A stretch of DNA of 64,000 bases. Source: Dongia_A sp035695765. GTDB lineage: Bacteria; Pseudomonadota; Alphaproteobacteria; Dongiales; Dongiaceae. Under the pieces are notes generated by a model, which ran no database searches, was not told the origin of the DNA, and saw nothing but the letters and a program-made list of their open reading frames with translations. The translations under genes were made by a program, and so were the position numbers. The stretch spans positions 1 to 64,000 of the forward strand of contig DASRRI010000078.1 of NCBI GenBank assembly GCA_035695765.1, in the 5' to 3' direction. Positions 17,583-26,332 of the stretch are shown piece after piece (positions within the stretch are counted from its first letter, which is position 1; every line of letters starts with the position of its first letter).

Positions 17583-20504
17583 TCACATCTCCTGCCGCTT
17601 ATTGTCCGGGTCGTAGAACGGGTACTTGGTGACCAACCCCTTGATGCGCTTGCCGCCATCGACCTTGATGTCGAACTGCTTGCCCGGCTCGACATCGCTC
17701 GGATGCACGTAGGCGAGGCCGACCACCTTGTTCAGCGAGGGCGAATGCACGGCGGAGGTGACGCGTCCCACGATCTCTTCGCCCTTCAGCACCAGATGGC
17801 ATTCCTCGGGACAGGGATCGGAGGCGTTCGCCAGGGTGAAGCCGACCAGCTTGCGGGTCAGCGGCTTCTTGGCTTGGATCTCCGCCGATCGGCCGCCGAC
17901 GAAGAACGGCTTGGTCTTGGCGACCGCCCAGGCCATATCGGCTTCCCACACGCTGGTCAGGCCGTCGGTATCCTGGCTGACGATGATGTGGCCTTTCTCG
18001 AGGCGCAGGACACGCTGCGCTTCGACACCGAACGGCCGCATGCTCTCGAGGCCGCCCGCTGCCATCAGCGCGTCCCACAGCGCTTCGCCCTGGCTGGCCG
18101 GCACATGCACCTCATAGCCCAGCTCGCCGACGAAGCCGACCCGCATGATGCGCGCCGGGATGCCCGCGACCTCCGCCATCGCCGCGCCCATATAGGGGAA
18201 GGCCTGGCCGGAGAGATCGACGCCCTCGCACACGCGCTTCAGCACCTCGCGCGATTTCGGACCCGCGATGTTGACGCCCGCATAGGCAGCCGTGACGTTG
18301 GCGACGTCGACATCCAGGCGCCATTGCGCGTTCCACCACAGCATCTGGCGATAGACCGCGTCGACGCCGCTGGTCGTCGCGGTCACGTAGAAATGCTCGT
18401 CATGAAACCGGACAGCGACGCCGTCATCGGTGACGACGCCGGCATTGTCGGTCATCAGGACATAGCGGCAACGCCCGATCTGCTGCTTGGCATAGGCGAA
18501 GGTGTACATGCGGTTCAGGAACTCGGCGGCATCCGGCCCGCGCACGTCGAGGCCGCCGAGCGTGGAAACATCGATCAGCCCGACATTGTTGCGCACCGCA
18601 CTCACTTCTTCGCGGATGGCGCGGTCGCGCTCGGACTTCGGACCGTAATAGGCCGGGCGCCACCACAGGCCGGCGGGCATCATCTGCGCGCCCAGCTCCA
18701 GATGGCGGTGATGCATGGCGGTGCGGCGCTCCGGTTCGAACACGCGGCCCGCCATGTGGCCGAACTTCTCCGGCGTGTAAGGCGGACGCTGGGTCGTGAC
18801 GCTCATGCGGTGGAGGCTCTCGCCCGTCTCGCGCGCCACGATCCGCACCGCCGCGACAGCGGAATGCTTGCCCTGGCTCGGCCCCATGCCGACGGTCGAA
18901 TAGCGCTTCAGCAGTTCAACGTTGTCGAAGCCGTCAGCGATGCCGTTGATGAGGTCCTTGTATTTGAGGTCCTCATCGAAATCGACGAAGTCCATGCCCT
19001 TCTCATGCGGGAAGATCGGCCAGGGGTGCGTGACGCCACCGCTGCCCAGGTCCGTAGGCGCTGGCGGCTCCGCGGCGCCTGAGTGTCCCGCATCGCGCGC
19101 GGCTAGCCACCCGGCACGGCGCCCATCGGCCAGAGCGGCGTCGAGCGCATAAGCCTGATTGACCGAACCGGCCGCGAACACATGGGCGGGCAGACTGTCG
19201 GGCCGATACATATGGCTGCCGGTGTCGTAGGCGAACTTCGTGCCGGCGTGATGCAGCAGTTGCGCCGCGGGCGAATAGCCGACCGCCATCAGGATGAGGT
19301 CGCACTCCAGGCTGCGGCCGCTGTCAGTCAGCTTGCCGTCGCCGGCGATCGGCGCGGCGATGGCGCCGGTGATGCGGATCTTGCCGGGGCCGGCGATGGC
19401 TTCGCGGATCGCGTGGCCGGCGATGATCTCGACGCCCGCGCGCCGCATGGCCTGCGCCATCTCGGTCATCGGAACATCGACGCGCAGGTCGACGATCGCT
19501 GTGACAGCGATCCCCGCATCGAGCATCTCCAGCGCGGCCCCATAGCCGTCATCGTTGGCAGCCAGGATCACGGCGCGGTTGCCCGGTTTCACGGCGTAGA
19601 GCCGGACCAGGCGCTGCGCCGCCGAGGCGAACATGATTCCCGGCAGATCATTGTTGCGGAATACCGCTGGTTGTTCGATCGAGCCGGTCGCGACCACCAC
19701 GGATTTGGCGCGCAGCTTGTAGAGCCGGTTGCCCTGTATGACAGGCAGCCAATTGTCGGCGAAGAGACCGGTGCAGACCGCTTCGCTCAGCACGCGGATA
19801 TTGCGCTTGGTCCGGATCGCGACACTGAGTTCCTTGCAGGTCAGCGAGCCGTGGGTGCCGTCGACATTGAACCGTGCATAGTTGAGCGACCCGCCCGGTT
19901 CCGCACCCTCGTCAACCAGGATCACCTCCGCGCCGCTATCGGCGGCAGAGAGCGCCGCTGCCATGCCGGCCGGTCCGCCGCCGATCACCGCCACATCAGC
20001 GAACAGATATTGCTTGTCATAGTAGGAGTGATGGAAATCGGCCTTGAGATCGGCTTTGCCGAGGCCCGCCATGGCGCGGATGATCGGCTCCCATGCCCTC
20101 CAGGATTTTTTCTGCTCGTGAAAGCTCTTGTAATAGAAGCCGACGGGCAGGAAGCGCTCCACCAGTTCGGTGAAACGGCCCTTGTCATCGTCGAAGCTGC
20201 CGACATAGTTCTGCGCCTCGACCTTGAGGCCCGGTTCGATGCGGCGCTTGTCGGCGAGGCAATTGGGCTCGTCGCCCACCTGGACTAAAGTGTTGGAATC
20301 CTGGCCCGCCATGGTGAGGACGCTGCGCGGCCGGTGATATTTGAAGGAGCGCGAGATCATGGTCTGGCCGTTCGCCAGCAAGGCGCTCGCGATGTTGTCG
20401 CCCGCGAACCCTTCGATCTGCCGACCTTCGAAAGTGAAGGAGATCCTTTGGGTGCGGTCGATCCAGATGCCGAAGGGCGCTGGAAGGCGGTTCATGCCGG
20501 CCAT
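17583..20504 (-). CDS. mgdC: N-methylglutamate dehydrogenase subunit C (SoxA-like alpha subunit)
   Basis: The start is the ATG at 20504, overlapping the mgdB stop (TGATG), and gives 973 residues. In order there is an N-terminal ferredoxin-fold region (about 10-95, FEGRQIEGFAGDNIASALLANG), a dinucleotide-binding domain starting near residue 168 (VAVIGGGPAGMAAALSA), and a C-terminal aminomethyltransferase-like domain (about 590-973, including FVGELGYEVHVP). By homology the last binds tetrahydrofolate and takes up the one-carbon unit released on oxidation. With MgdA, MgdB and MgdD it would convert N-methylglutamate to glutamate. True sarcosine oxidase is the alternative. Confidence 0.82.
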   Translation of the reverse strand: MAGMNRLPAPFGIWIDRTQRISFTFEGRQIEGFAGDNIASALLANGQTMISRSFKYHRPRSVLTMAGQDSNTLVQVGDEPNCLADKRRIEPGLKVEAQNYVGSFDDDKGRFTELVERFLPVGFYYKSFHEQKKSWRAWEPIIRAMAGLGKADLKADFHHSYYDKQYLFADVAVIGGGPAGMAAALSAADSGAEVILVDEGAEPGGSLNYARFNVDGTHGSLTCKELSVAIRTKRNIRVLSEAVCTGLFADNWLPVIQGNRLYKLRAKSVVVATGSIEQPAVFRNNDLPGIMFASAAQRLVRLYAVKPGNRAVILAANDDGYGAALEMLDAGIAVTAIVDLRVDVPMTEMAQAMRRAGVEIIAGHAIREAIAGPGKIRITGAIAAPIAGDGKLTDSGRSLECDLILMAVGYSPAAQLLHHAGTKFAYDTGSHMYRPDSLPAHVFAAGSVNQAYALDAALADGRRAGWLAARDAGHSGAAEPPAPTDLGSGGVTHPWPIFPHEKGMDFVDFDEDLKYKDLINGIADGFDNVELLKRYSTVGMGPSQGKHSAVAAVRIVARETGESLHRMSVTTQRPPYTPEKFGHMAGRVFEPERRTAMHHRHLELGAQMMPAGLWWRPAYYGPKSERDRAIREEVSAVRNNVGLIDVSTLGGLDVRGPDAAEFLNRMYTFAYAKQQIGRCRYVLMTDNAGVVTDDGVAVRFHDEHFYVTATTSGVDAVYRQMLWWNAQWRLDVDVANVTAAYAGVNIAGPKSREVLKRVCEGVDLSGQAFPYMGAAMAEVAGIPARIMRVGFVGELGYEVHVPASQGEALWDALMAAGGLESMRPFGVEAQRVLRLEKGHIIVSQDTDGLTSVWEADMAWAVAKTKPFFVGGRSAEIQAKKPLTRKLVGFTLANASDPCPEECHLVLKGEEIVGRVTSAVHSPSLNKVVGLAYVHPSDVEPGKQFDIKVDGGKRIKGLVTKYPFYDPDNKRQEM

Positions 20505-20800
20505 CACTTCTTCTCCGCTTTCGGCGCGAAGTTGACGCGGTCCTTGAACAGCTCGCCCGCCGGATAGGTCTTCAGGATCTCGTCCGTCACCGTGTTGCGC
20601 TCCGCGATGAACCAGAAAGAGGTCGGGACATGGCACCACCATTCGTGCACCACGCCGGCCTCATTGTTTTCCAGGAACAGCCAGTCACCCCAGGCGCGAT
20701 CATCCAGCGAGCTGGGGTCCGGCATTGTTTTCACTTCGCCGCCCCAGGCAAATTCGCTGATGTTGCGCGGGCCGTTGAGAGGACAATTCATGACCTTCAT
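20504..20800 (-). CDS. mgdB: N-methylglutamate dehydrogenase subunit B (SoxD-like delta subunit)
   Basis: This is a 98-residue protein, the usual size of the sarcosine oxidase delta subunit. It has CPLNGPRNISEFAWGGE near the N-terminus and VVHEWWCHVPTSFWFIAERNT in the middle. In characterised SoxD the subunit binds zinc through Cys and His residues; Cys6 and the HxxxxCH-like cluster here fit this in part. It begins 10 bases after mgdA and overlaps mgdC by one base, so translation is coupled. Confidence 0.85.
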   Translation of the reverse strand: MKVMNCPLNGPRNISEFAWGGEVKTMPDPSSLDDRAWGDWLFLENNEAGVVHEWWCHVPTSFWFIAERNTVTDEILKTYPAGELFKDRVNFAPKAEKK

Positions 20801-20810
20801 CGCATGCTCC

Positions 20811-22067
20811 TCAATGGCCGACCGAGGCCGCGCCTTTTTCGCCGACCTGCGCGTATTCGACGAAGCGGTCCAGATAAAACGGCTTGATCAGCTCGTGCGG
20901 GGAATCGTTGGCGATGGTGTGCGCCATGGTCATGCCGCACACCGGGGTCGCCTTGAAGCCCCAGGTGCCCCAGCCGCTGTCGATGTAGTAGTTCTTCACG
21001 GGCGTGAGGCCCATGACCGGCGAGAAATCCGGTGTCATGTCCGCCATGCCGGCCCATTGCCGCAGGATCTTCACCTCGCCCAGCATGGGCAGCAGCTCCA
21101 GCATGTGGCCCAGCAGCCCTTCCTTGAAATCGAGGGTCGAGCGCGTGGAATAGAGCCCATAGGGATCGGTCGATCCGCCCATCACCAATTCGCCGCGCGA
21201 GGATTGCGAGACATAGACATGCAGCGAGCCCGACACGATGATCTGATCGAGGAACGGCTTCAGCGGGACAGACACGCAGGCCTGCAGCGGAATGGTGCGG
21301 ATCGGCAGTCGGAAGCCCGCCATCTTCGCCACCACAGATGTCGAGCCGGCGACTGCTTGCATCACCTTGTTCGCGTAAACGCGGCCGCGCGGCGTCTCAA
21401 CGCCCTTGACTGTCCCGTTCTCGATGATGATGCCGGTGACCGGAGTCTGCTGATGCACTTCGGCACCAAGAGCGGTCGCGCCGCGGGCATAGCCCCACGC
21501 CACCGCATCGTGGCGCGCGATCGATCCCGGTGGATGATAGAGCGCGCCCAGGATCGGATAGCGCACGTGGTCCGACATGTTGAGATGCGGGCAGAGGCGA
21601 TGGATCTCGTCCGGATAGATCAGCTCCGAATCGACACCGAGCTGCTTGTTCACCTCCGCGCGCCAGCGGCTGGTGCGCACGGCGGCGTCGGTGTGCGCCA
21701 GGGTGAAGTGCCCGCGCTCGGAATAGAGGATGTTGAAATCGAAATCCTGCGACAGGTCGCGATAGAGCTTCAGCGACTGCTCATAGAACCGGACGCCTTC
21801 CGGCGTCAGGTAGTTGGATCGGATGATCGCCGTGTTGCGCGCCGTGTTGCCGCCGGCGAGATAGCCTTTCTCCAGGATGCAGACATCGGTGATGCCGTGA
21901 TCGCGTGCGAGGTAATAGGCGCAGGCGAGCGCATGCCCGCCGCCGCCGATGATCACGACGTCGTAGCTGGATTTCAGCTCCTTCTGCTTCGGGATGAAAC
22001 GCTGCGGCTTGTATTTCCGGCGGAAGCCATAGGGCAGGAGCTTGTAGGGAAGCAACGCTGGCAGCAT
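20811..22067 (-). CDS. mgdA: N-methylglutamate dehydrogenase subunit A (SoxB-like beta subunit)
   Basis: The 418-residue flavoprotein has an ADP-binding motif near residues 35-55 (YDVVIIGGGGHALACAYYLA) and GGNTARNTAIIRSNYL, a strong marker of the heterotetrameric sarcosine oxidase beta subunit. GSTDPYGLYSTRSTLDF and WGTWGFKATPVCGMTMAHTIA follow. The subunit holds the substrate-oxidising flavin site. It is the first gene of mgdABCD. The 155-base gap upstream holds two TCGACATA repeats and is shared with the divergent receptor-like gene. Confidence 0.83.
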   Translation of the reverse strand: MLPALLPYKLLPYGFRRKYKPQRFIPKQKELKSSYDVVIIGGGGHALACAYYLARDHGITDVCILEKGYLAGGNTARNTAIIRSNYLTPEGVRFYEQSLKLYRDLSQDFDFNILYSERGHFTLAHTDAAVRTSRWRAEVNKQLGVDSELIYPDEIHRLCPHLNMSDHVRYPILGALYHPPGSIARHDAVAWGYARGATALGAEVHQQTPVTGIIIENGTVKGVETPRGRVYANKVMQAVAGSTSVVAKMAGFRLPIRTIPLQACVSVPLKPFLDQIIVSGSLHVYVSQSSRGELVMGGSTDPYGLYSTRSTLDFKEGLLGHMLELLPMLGEVKILRQWAGMADMTPDFSPVMGLTPVKNYYIDSGWGTWGFKATPVCGMTMAHTIANDSPHELIKPFYLDRFVEYAQVGEKGAASVGH

Positions 22068-22141
22068 GAACCATCACCCCAATGAGCCATTTCGGCGCGG
22101 CCCCAAAGCTAATGAAGCGACGATCTCACCATGGTTCGATT

Positions 22142-22170
22142 TCGACATAGAGTAGCGCATTATCGACATA
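22142..22170. promoter_or_regulatory. Direct repeats 21 bp apart upstream of mgdA (AraC-type site)
   Basis: TCGACATA occurs at 22142-22149 and again at 22163-22170 in the same orientation. The start-to-start distance is exactly 21 bp, two helical turns, as in AraC/XylS family operators. The repeats lie about 75-105 bases upstream of the mgdA start and also upstream of the divergent gene. The GlxA-type regulator at 15796 is the likely binder by inference. Confidence 0.55.
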
Positions 22171-22276
22171 CCGCCGGGCGGGTGACGATTTTGCGTCCAT
22201 TCCGCTGGGGAATGAAAGTTTAATGATCTTCAAGTATAAGAGGTGCGACTTGGCTCAGAGATCAGGGGATGAGCGG

Positions 22277-23980
22277 ATGGACATTGATGAGCCACGGCCG
22301 GCAGCGGCCGCGATTGGCGATGCGGATCGCATTCCGGCCCATGAAACCGCGCAGTTCCTGCGTCACTGCCTGAACCTGCTGAACCATTCCGGCGCCGCCA
22401 GCGACACGGCGAATCAGCTGGTGGCGGAGGTGCGGAGCTGGGGCTCCGCCCTGGACCATTCGGTCGCCGCCAGCCGCGGCGAGCTCAACGCGGCCGACCA
22501 GACCATCGCCAGCCTGGTCCAGCACGTGAAAGGTCGCGTCAGCGAGACGGAGAGCAACGTCGGTCAGGGCCTGGGCCGGGTGGTCGGCCTGCTGAGCGAG
22601 CGCGCGACGGAACTGCAGCATGTCCTCGCCGGCATCACCAAGATCGGCAACACCGTGCGCATGCTGGCGCTCAATGCCACGATCGAAGCGGCGCGCGCGG
22701 GCGATGCCGGCCGCGGCTTCGCGGTGGTGAGCCAGGAGGTCCGCGCGCTGGCGCAGGACACCCTGAAAAGCGCCGATCAGGCGGCAAGCGCCGTGCAGCT
22801 GACCGATCTGCAGGGCGAGCTGGATCGCCTGACCGAGCTTACCCGGAGCGCCCTCGCGAACGTGTCGCGCGCGGTGGAGGAGACCAACGGCCGCCTGCAC
22901 GAGGCGTTTACCCGTACCGTCGCCGAAGTCGACACCATGGCGGAAAGCAACCGCGTGCTGCGCGAAGTGCTGCAGGGCATCCGCACCGCCGCGGAACGCG
23001 CGCGGGCGAAGGATGAATGGGTGCGCGCGCTGCTGATGCGGGCGGTCACCGCCTGGAGCTCCGGCGACCCGCAGGCAGCGTTCGCCGAATTGCTGCAAGC
23101 GGAAGCGGTCCAATCGGATCCTGGCTTTGACCGGCTGGCCGCGGTGAAGCGGCGCGGCACCTTACTGGTCGCGATAGAGCCCGATTTCAAAGGCCTTTCC
23201 TTCAATGCTGCGGACGGCAGGTTCACCGGTCTCGACGTCGAATATGCCGAGGCTTTCGGCAAATGGCTCGGCGTCCGCGTGGAATTCGTGCCGCAGCCCT
23301 GGGACCTGTGCGCCGAGCTGCTGCATGCCGGGCGCAAGCGCGGCGAGGCGGAGTGCGACGCGGTGTGGAGCGCGCTGCCGCCCAATGCGCGCTGGCTCAG
23401 CGTTGCCTATTCGGAGCCCTACACCTATCTGCGCTATGTCCTGGCGCGGCGCGTCGGCGACGCGCGTGTCGGCGGCATCGCCGACCTCGAGGGCAAGGTG
23501 CTGGGTTGCATCAACGACCCGGCCGCCTTCGCGACCTTGGAAGCGGCCGGCCTGCGCTGGGCCGCCAACATGGACAAGCCCGGCGGCAAGGTGAAGCTCG
23601 CCAACCTCATCGCCTACACTGACCAGAGCCGCATCCATGATTGCCTGTCGGAAAAAGCGGTCGATGCCTTCGCGGTCGACAAGCCGATCTATCACTGGGC
23701 CTGCACCGGCGCCGATTCTCCGTGGCGGGGCAAGATCGAATGCCTGCCCGTCGATCTCGCGCCCGACCCCTGGTACTACGCCGTCGGCGTGGCGGACGAT
23801 CCTTCCAGCCACGGCCTCTTGCAGGCGATCAACCAGTTCATCGCCTGGTTCAAGACGCAGGCCCAACGCGCCGAGATCGAAAGGCGCTGGCAGGGCGAGA
23901 TCGTCTCGGGGCGCATGACGTATCGCGACGAGCCGGGCAACCTCAAGGGCGAGGCGGAGCTGGCGAAGGTGCCTGTCTAG
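22277..23980 (+). CDS. Soluble chemoreceptor-like signalling domain fused to an SBP_bac_3 ligand domain
   Basis: With the ATG at 22277 (AGGGGAT 6 bases upstream) the protein has 567 residues. An ATG at 22223 is in frame but lacks a ribosome binding site. The N-terminal part is helical and contains a methyl-accepting chemotaxis signalling hairpin (MLALNATIEAARAGDAGRGFAVVSQEVRALA, about residues 135-165). The C-terminal half (about 290-550) has the pattern of family 3 solute-binding proteins (RRGTLLVAIEPDFKGLSF, GLDVEYAEAFGKWLGV, AYSEPYTYLRYVL). No signal peptide or transmembrane helix is visible. The order is the reverse of a normal chemoreceptor. It is divergent from mgdA, so it may sense an intracellular amine or N-methylglutamate. 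Confidence 0.75.
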   Translation: MDIDEPRPAAAAIGDADRIPAHETAQFLRHCLNLLNHSGAASDTANQLVAEVRSWGSALDHSVAASRGELNAADQTIASLVQHVKGRVSETESNVGQGLGRVVGLLSERATELQHVLAGITKIGNTVRMLALNATIEAARAGDAGRGFAVVSQEVRALAQDTLKSADQAASAVQLTDLQGELDRLTELTRSALANVSRAVEETNGRLHEAFTRTVAEVDTMAESNRVLREVLQGIRTAAERARAKDEWVRALLMRAVTAWSSGDPQAAFAELLQAEAVQSDPGFDRLAAVKRRGTLLVAIEPDFKGLSFNAADGRFTGLDVEYAEAFGKWLGVRVEFVPQPWDLCAELLHAGRKRGEAECDAVWSALPPNARWLSVAYSEPYTYLRYVLARRVGDARVGGIADLEGKVLGCINDPAAFATLEAAGLRWAANMDKPGGKVKLANLIAYTDQSRIHDCLSEKAVDAFAVDKPIYHWACTGADSPWRGKIECLPVDLAPDPWYYAVGVADDPSSHGLLQAINQFIAWFKTQAQRAEIERRWQGEIVSGRMTYRDEPGNLKGEAELAKVPV

Positions 23981-23990
23981 CCGAATCATC

Positions 23991-24059
23991 CTGACAGAAT
24001 CTGTCAGGGATTCTCAAAAGGTTGCTGGATTCGGCCCGCGCTGTTTGCCATTCTGTCAG
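23991..24059 (+). promoter_or_regulatory. Palindrome plus extra half-site upstream of the WYL regulator
   Basis: CTGACAGA-A-TCTGTCAG (23991-24007) is a perfect 8-bp inverted repeat, and a third TCTGTCAG (24052-24059) ends two bases before the ATG at 24061. The repetition and position point to autoregulation by the YafY-like protein. Confidence 0.6.
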
Positions 24060-24060
24060 C

Positions 24061-24753
24061 ATGTCCAAGTCCGAACGATTGCTGGGCCTGCTGCAGGCCC
24101 TGCGTGCTCATCGCCGGCCGGTCAGCGCGGAGCGGCTGGCTGATGAGCTCAGCGTTTCCATCCGCACCATCTACCGCGACGTCGTCTCGCTGAACGCGCA
24201 GGGCGCGACCATCGAAGGCGAGGCCGGCATCGGCTACGTGCTGCGGCCTGGCTTCCTGCTGCCGCCGCTGATGTTCGACGATGAGGAGATCGAGGCGCTG
24301 GTTCTCGGCTCACGCTGGGTCATGCAGCGCGGCGACAAGCCGCTGGCGAACGCCGCGCGCAACGCCTTGACCAAGATCGCCGCGGTCTTGCCTGAAGACC
24401 TGAAGGAACGGGTGGAGCTTGCCGGCGTGGTGGTCGGGGCCAGCCGCGAGCAGGTGCCGGAGCCGATCGACCTTTCGCCGATCCGCCAGTCGATCCGCGA
24501 AGAGCGCAAGGTGAAGATCGCCTATAGCGACGAGAAGGGCCAGAAGTCGGAGCGCGTGATCTGGCCGATCGCGCTTGCTTTCTTCGACCGCGCGCGCGTG
24601 GTCGCAGCCTGGTGCGAGATGCGCCAGGACTTCCGCCATTTCCGCGCCGACCGCATCGAGAAGGCCAAGCCCCTGAAGCAACGTTATCCCAAGCGCCGCC
24701 GCGTCCTGCTCAAGGATTGGCGCATCACGCAGGGCATTCCCGAGCAGTTCTAG
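24061..24753 (+). CDS. YafY-family HTH/WYL-domain transcriptional regulator
   Basis: The start is placed at the ATG at 24061 (MSKSERLLGLLQALRAHRRPVSAERLA), the family's typical beginning; it gives 230 residues. The winged helix-turn-helix (about residues 18-60) reads LADELSVSIRTIYRDVVSLN. The C-terminal WYL domain (about 130-215) contains VKIAYSDEKGQKSERVIWPIAL and RHFRADRIEKAK. WYL domains bind nucleic acid or small ligands. A downstream epimerase gene begins 43 bases later and may be cotranscribed. The three half-sites upstream suggest self-control. Confidence 0.9.
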   Translation: MSKSERLLGLLQALRAHRRPVSAERLADELSVSIRTIYRDVVSLNAQGATIEGEAGIGYVLRPGFLLPPLMFDDEEIEALVLGSRWVMQRGDKPLANAARNALTKIAAVLPEDLKERVELAGVVVGASREQVPEPIDLSPIRQSIREERKVKIAYSDEKGQKSERVIWPIALAFFDRARVVAAWCEMRQDFRHFRADRIEKAKPLKQRYPKRRRVLLKDWRITQGIPEQF

Positions 24754-24796
24754 CCTGGTCTACATTGGCGCCGGATACTTCGAACGCATTGCGATC

Positions 24797-25780
24797 ATGA
24801 AAATTCTGGTTACGGGAAGCTCCGGTCATCTTGGCGAAGCTCTGGTCCGCACCTTGCGGGAGCTGGAGCACGAAATCGTTGCCCTCGACATTCTCGAAGG
24901 CCCGTTCACCACTCGTGTCGGATCGATCTCGGATCGCGCCTGCGTCGCGCGCTGCATGCAGGGTGTCGAGGTGGTGCTGCATGCGGCTACCTTGCACAAG
25001 CCGCACATCGCCACGCATAGCAGGCTGGATTTCGTCGACACCAACATCACCGGCACGCTGAACCTCCTGGAGGAGGCGGTGGCGGCGGGCGTCGGATCTT
25101 TTGTCTATACCAGCACCACCAGCGTCTTCGGCGATGCGCTGGTGCCGCCAGCCGGCGCGCCGGCCGCCTGGGTGACGGAAGATGTCGTGCCGGTTCCCAA
25201 GAACATCTACGGCGTCACCAAGGCGGCGGCGGAGGATCTCTGCCAGCTGTTCCATCGCAATCAGCGGCTGCCCTGCATCATCCTCCGCACGTCGCGCTTC
25301 TTTCCCGAAGAGGATGACGACAAAAGGGTGCGCGCCGCGTATGCGGATGACAACAGCAAGGTGAACGAGTATCTCCATCGCCGCGTCGATGTGGAGGATG
25401 TGGTGAGCGCGCATCTGCTGGCCGCGCGGCACGCGCCTGCGCTTGGATTCCGCCGCTATATCATCAGCGCCACGACGCCGTTTTCGCCCGACGATGTGGC
25501 GGATCTGCGCCGCGATGCGCTGCTGGTGGTGCGGCGGCGCGTGCCTGAGCACGAGGCGGAATATGCCCGCCGCGGCTGGAAGATCGTGCCCGGCATCGAC
25601 CGCGTCTATGTCAATGAACTGGCGCGGACCGAGCTCGGCTGGCGGCCGCGCTATGACTTCGGCTTCCTGATCCAGCGTCTTGCCGCTGATCAGGATTTCA
25701 GAAGTCCCCTGGCGCGTGTCATCGGTTCGAAGGGCTATCATGCCGACTCGTTCGCCGAGGGTCCCTATCCGGTGGAGTAG
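24797..25780 (+). CDS. NAD-dependent epimerase/dehydratase family protein
   Basis: The 327-residue extended short-chain dehydrogenase has GSSGHLGEALV near the N-terminus as its cofactor loop, VLHAATLHKPH, and the catalytic Tyr-Lys pair in YGVTKAAAEDL near residue 138. The substrate is likely an NDP-sugar or other sugar derivative, but nothing in the sequence fixes it. It follows the WYL regulator on the same strand. Confidence 0.82.
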   Translation: MKILVTGSSGHLGEALVRTLRELEHEIVALDILEGPFTTRVGSISDRACVARCMQGVEVVLHAATLHKPHIATHSRLDFVDTNITGTLNLLEEAVAAGVGSFVYTSTTSVFGDALVPPAGAPAAWVTEDVVPVPKNIYGVTKAAAEDLCQLFHRNQRLPCIILRTSRFFPEEDDDKRVRAAYADDNSKVNEYLHRRVDVEDVVSAHLLAARHAPALGFRRYIISATTPFSPDDVADLRRDALLVVRRRVPEHEAEYARRGWKIVPGIDRVYVNELARTELGWRPRYDFGFLIQRLAADQDFRSPLARVIGSKGYHADSFAEGPYPVE

Positions 25781-25789
25781 ATCTTCGGC

Positions 25790-26267
25790 ATGATCATCGA
25801 GACACTGCGTGCAAGGTTGCGTCCGTGGCAAAGTTCCGACCGGAACGCGTTTGACGCCTTGCACGCCGACCCGGAAGTCATGTTCGATTATGGAGGGCCG
25901 CTCGATCGCAAGCAGAGCGATGCCAAGTTCGACCGCTATGTTGCTTTATTCGATCAGCACGGCTTCTGCCGCTGGGCGAGGACTCATGCGTGCGCCCGAT
26001 CACCATCCGCTCGGCGGCCATGTCGACATTGGGTGGCGGCTGATGCGCAGCGCCTGGGGCCATGGCTACGCCACGGCCGCCAAGGTGGCGCTGCAGGATG
26101 CCTTCGCGCGCCTGACGGAGGTTCTTGCCTATAGCTCGCCCGGAAATGTCAGATCTCAGGCGGTGATGGATCGTCTCTGTCTGCAACGCGATCCCGCGCG
26201 CGACTCTTCGGCGGAATATGATGGCATCGATACCTGGCGCGGATTGGTCTGGGTCGCGCGGCCGTAA
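25790..26267 (+). pseudogene. GNAT family N-acetyltransferase, frameshifted and internally deleted
   Basis: The first frame (25790 to about 25978) gives a normal GNAT start, TLRARLRPWQSSDRNAFDALHADPEVM through GFCRWA. The family pattern then resumes in another frame with GLMRAPDHHPLGGHVDIGWRL, WGHGYATAAKVALQDAF and SSPGNVRSQAVMDRL, to 26267. Besides the frame change, roughly a dozen residues expected between FCRWA and GLM are absent. A deletion of about 35 bases explains both. The acetyl-CoA loop survives but the protein cannot be made whole. Confidence 0.8.
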
Positions 26268-26332
26268 GTATACTGCCAATTACTGTCAGTATTATCCGCT
26301 AGCCTCCCGGTGCGTCGGCAGGGGAGGGAGCC

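Noticed and set aside
16965..19082. 705-codon plus-strand frame opposite mgdC and mgdD
   Set aside because: Composition (His, Asp, Arg, Leu, Gly repeats) is what the reverse strand of a GC-rich gene gives. The minus-strand proteins are conserved families.
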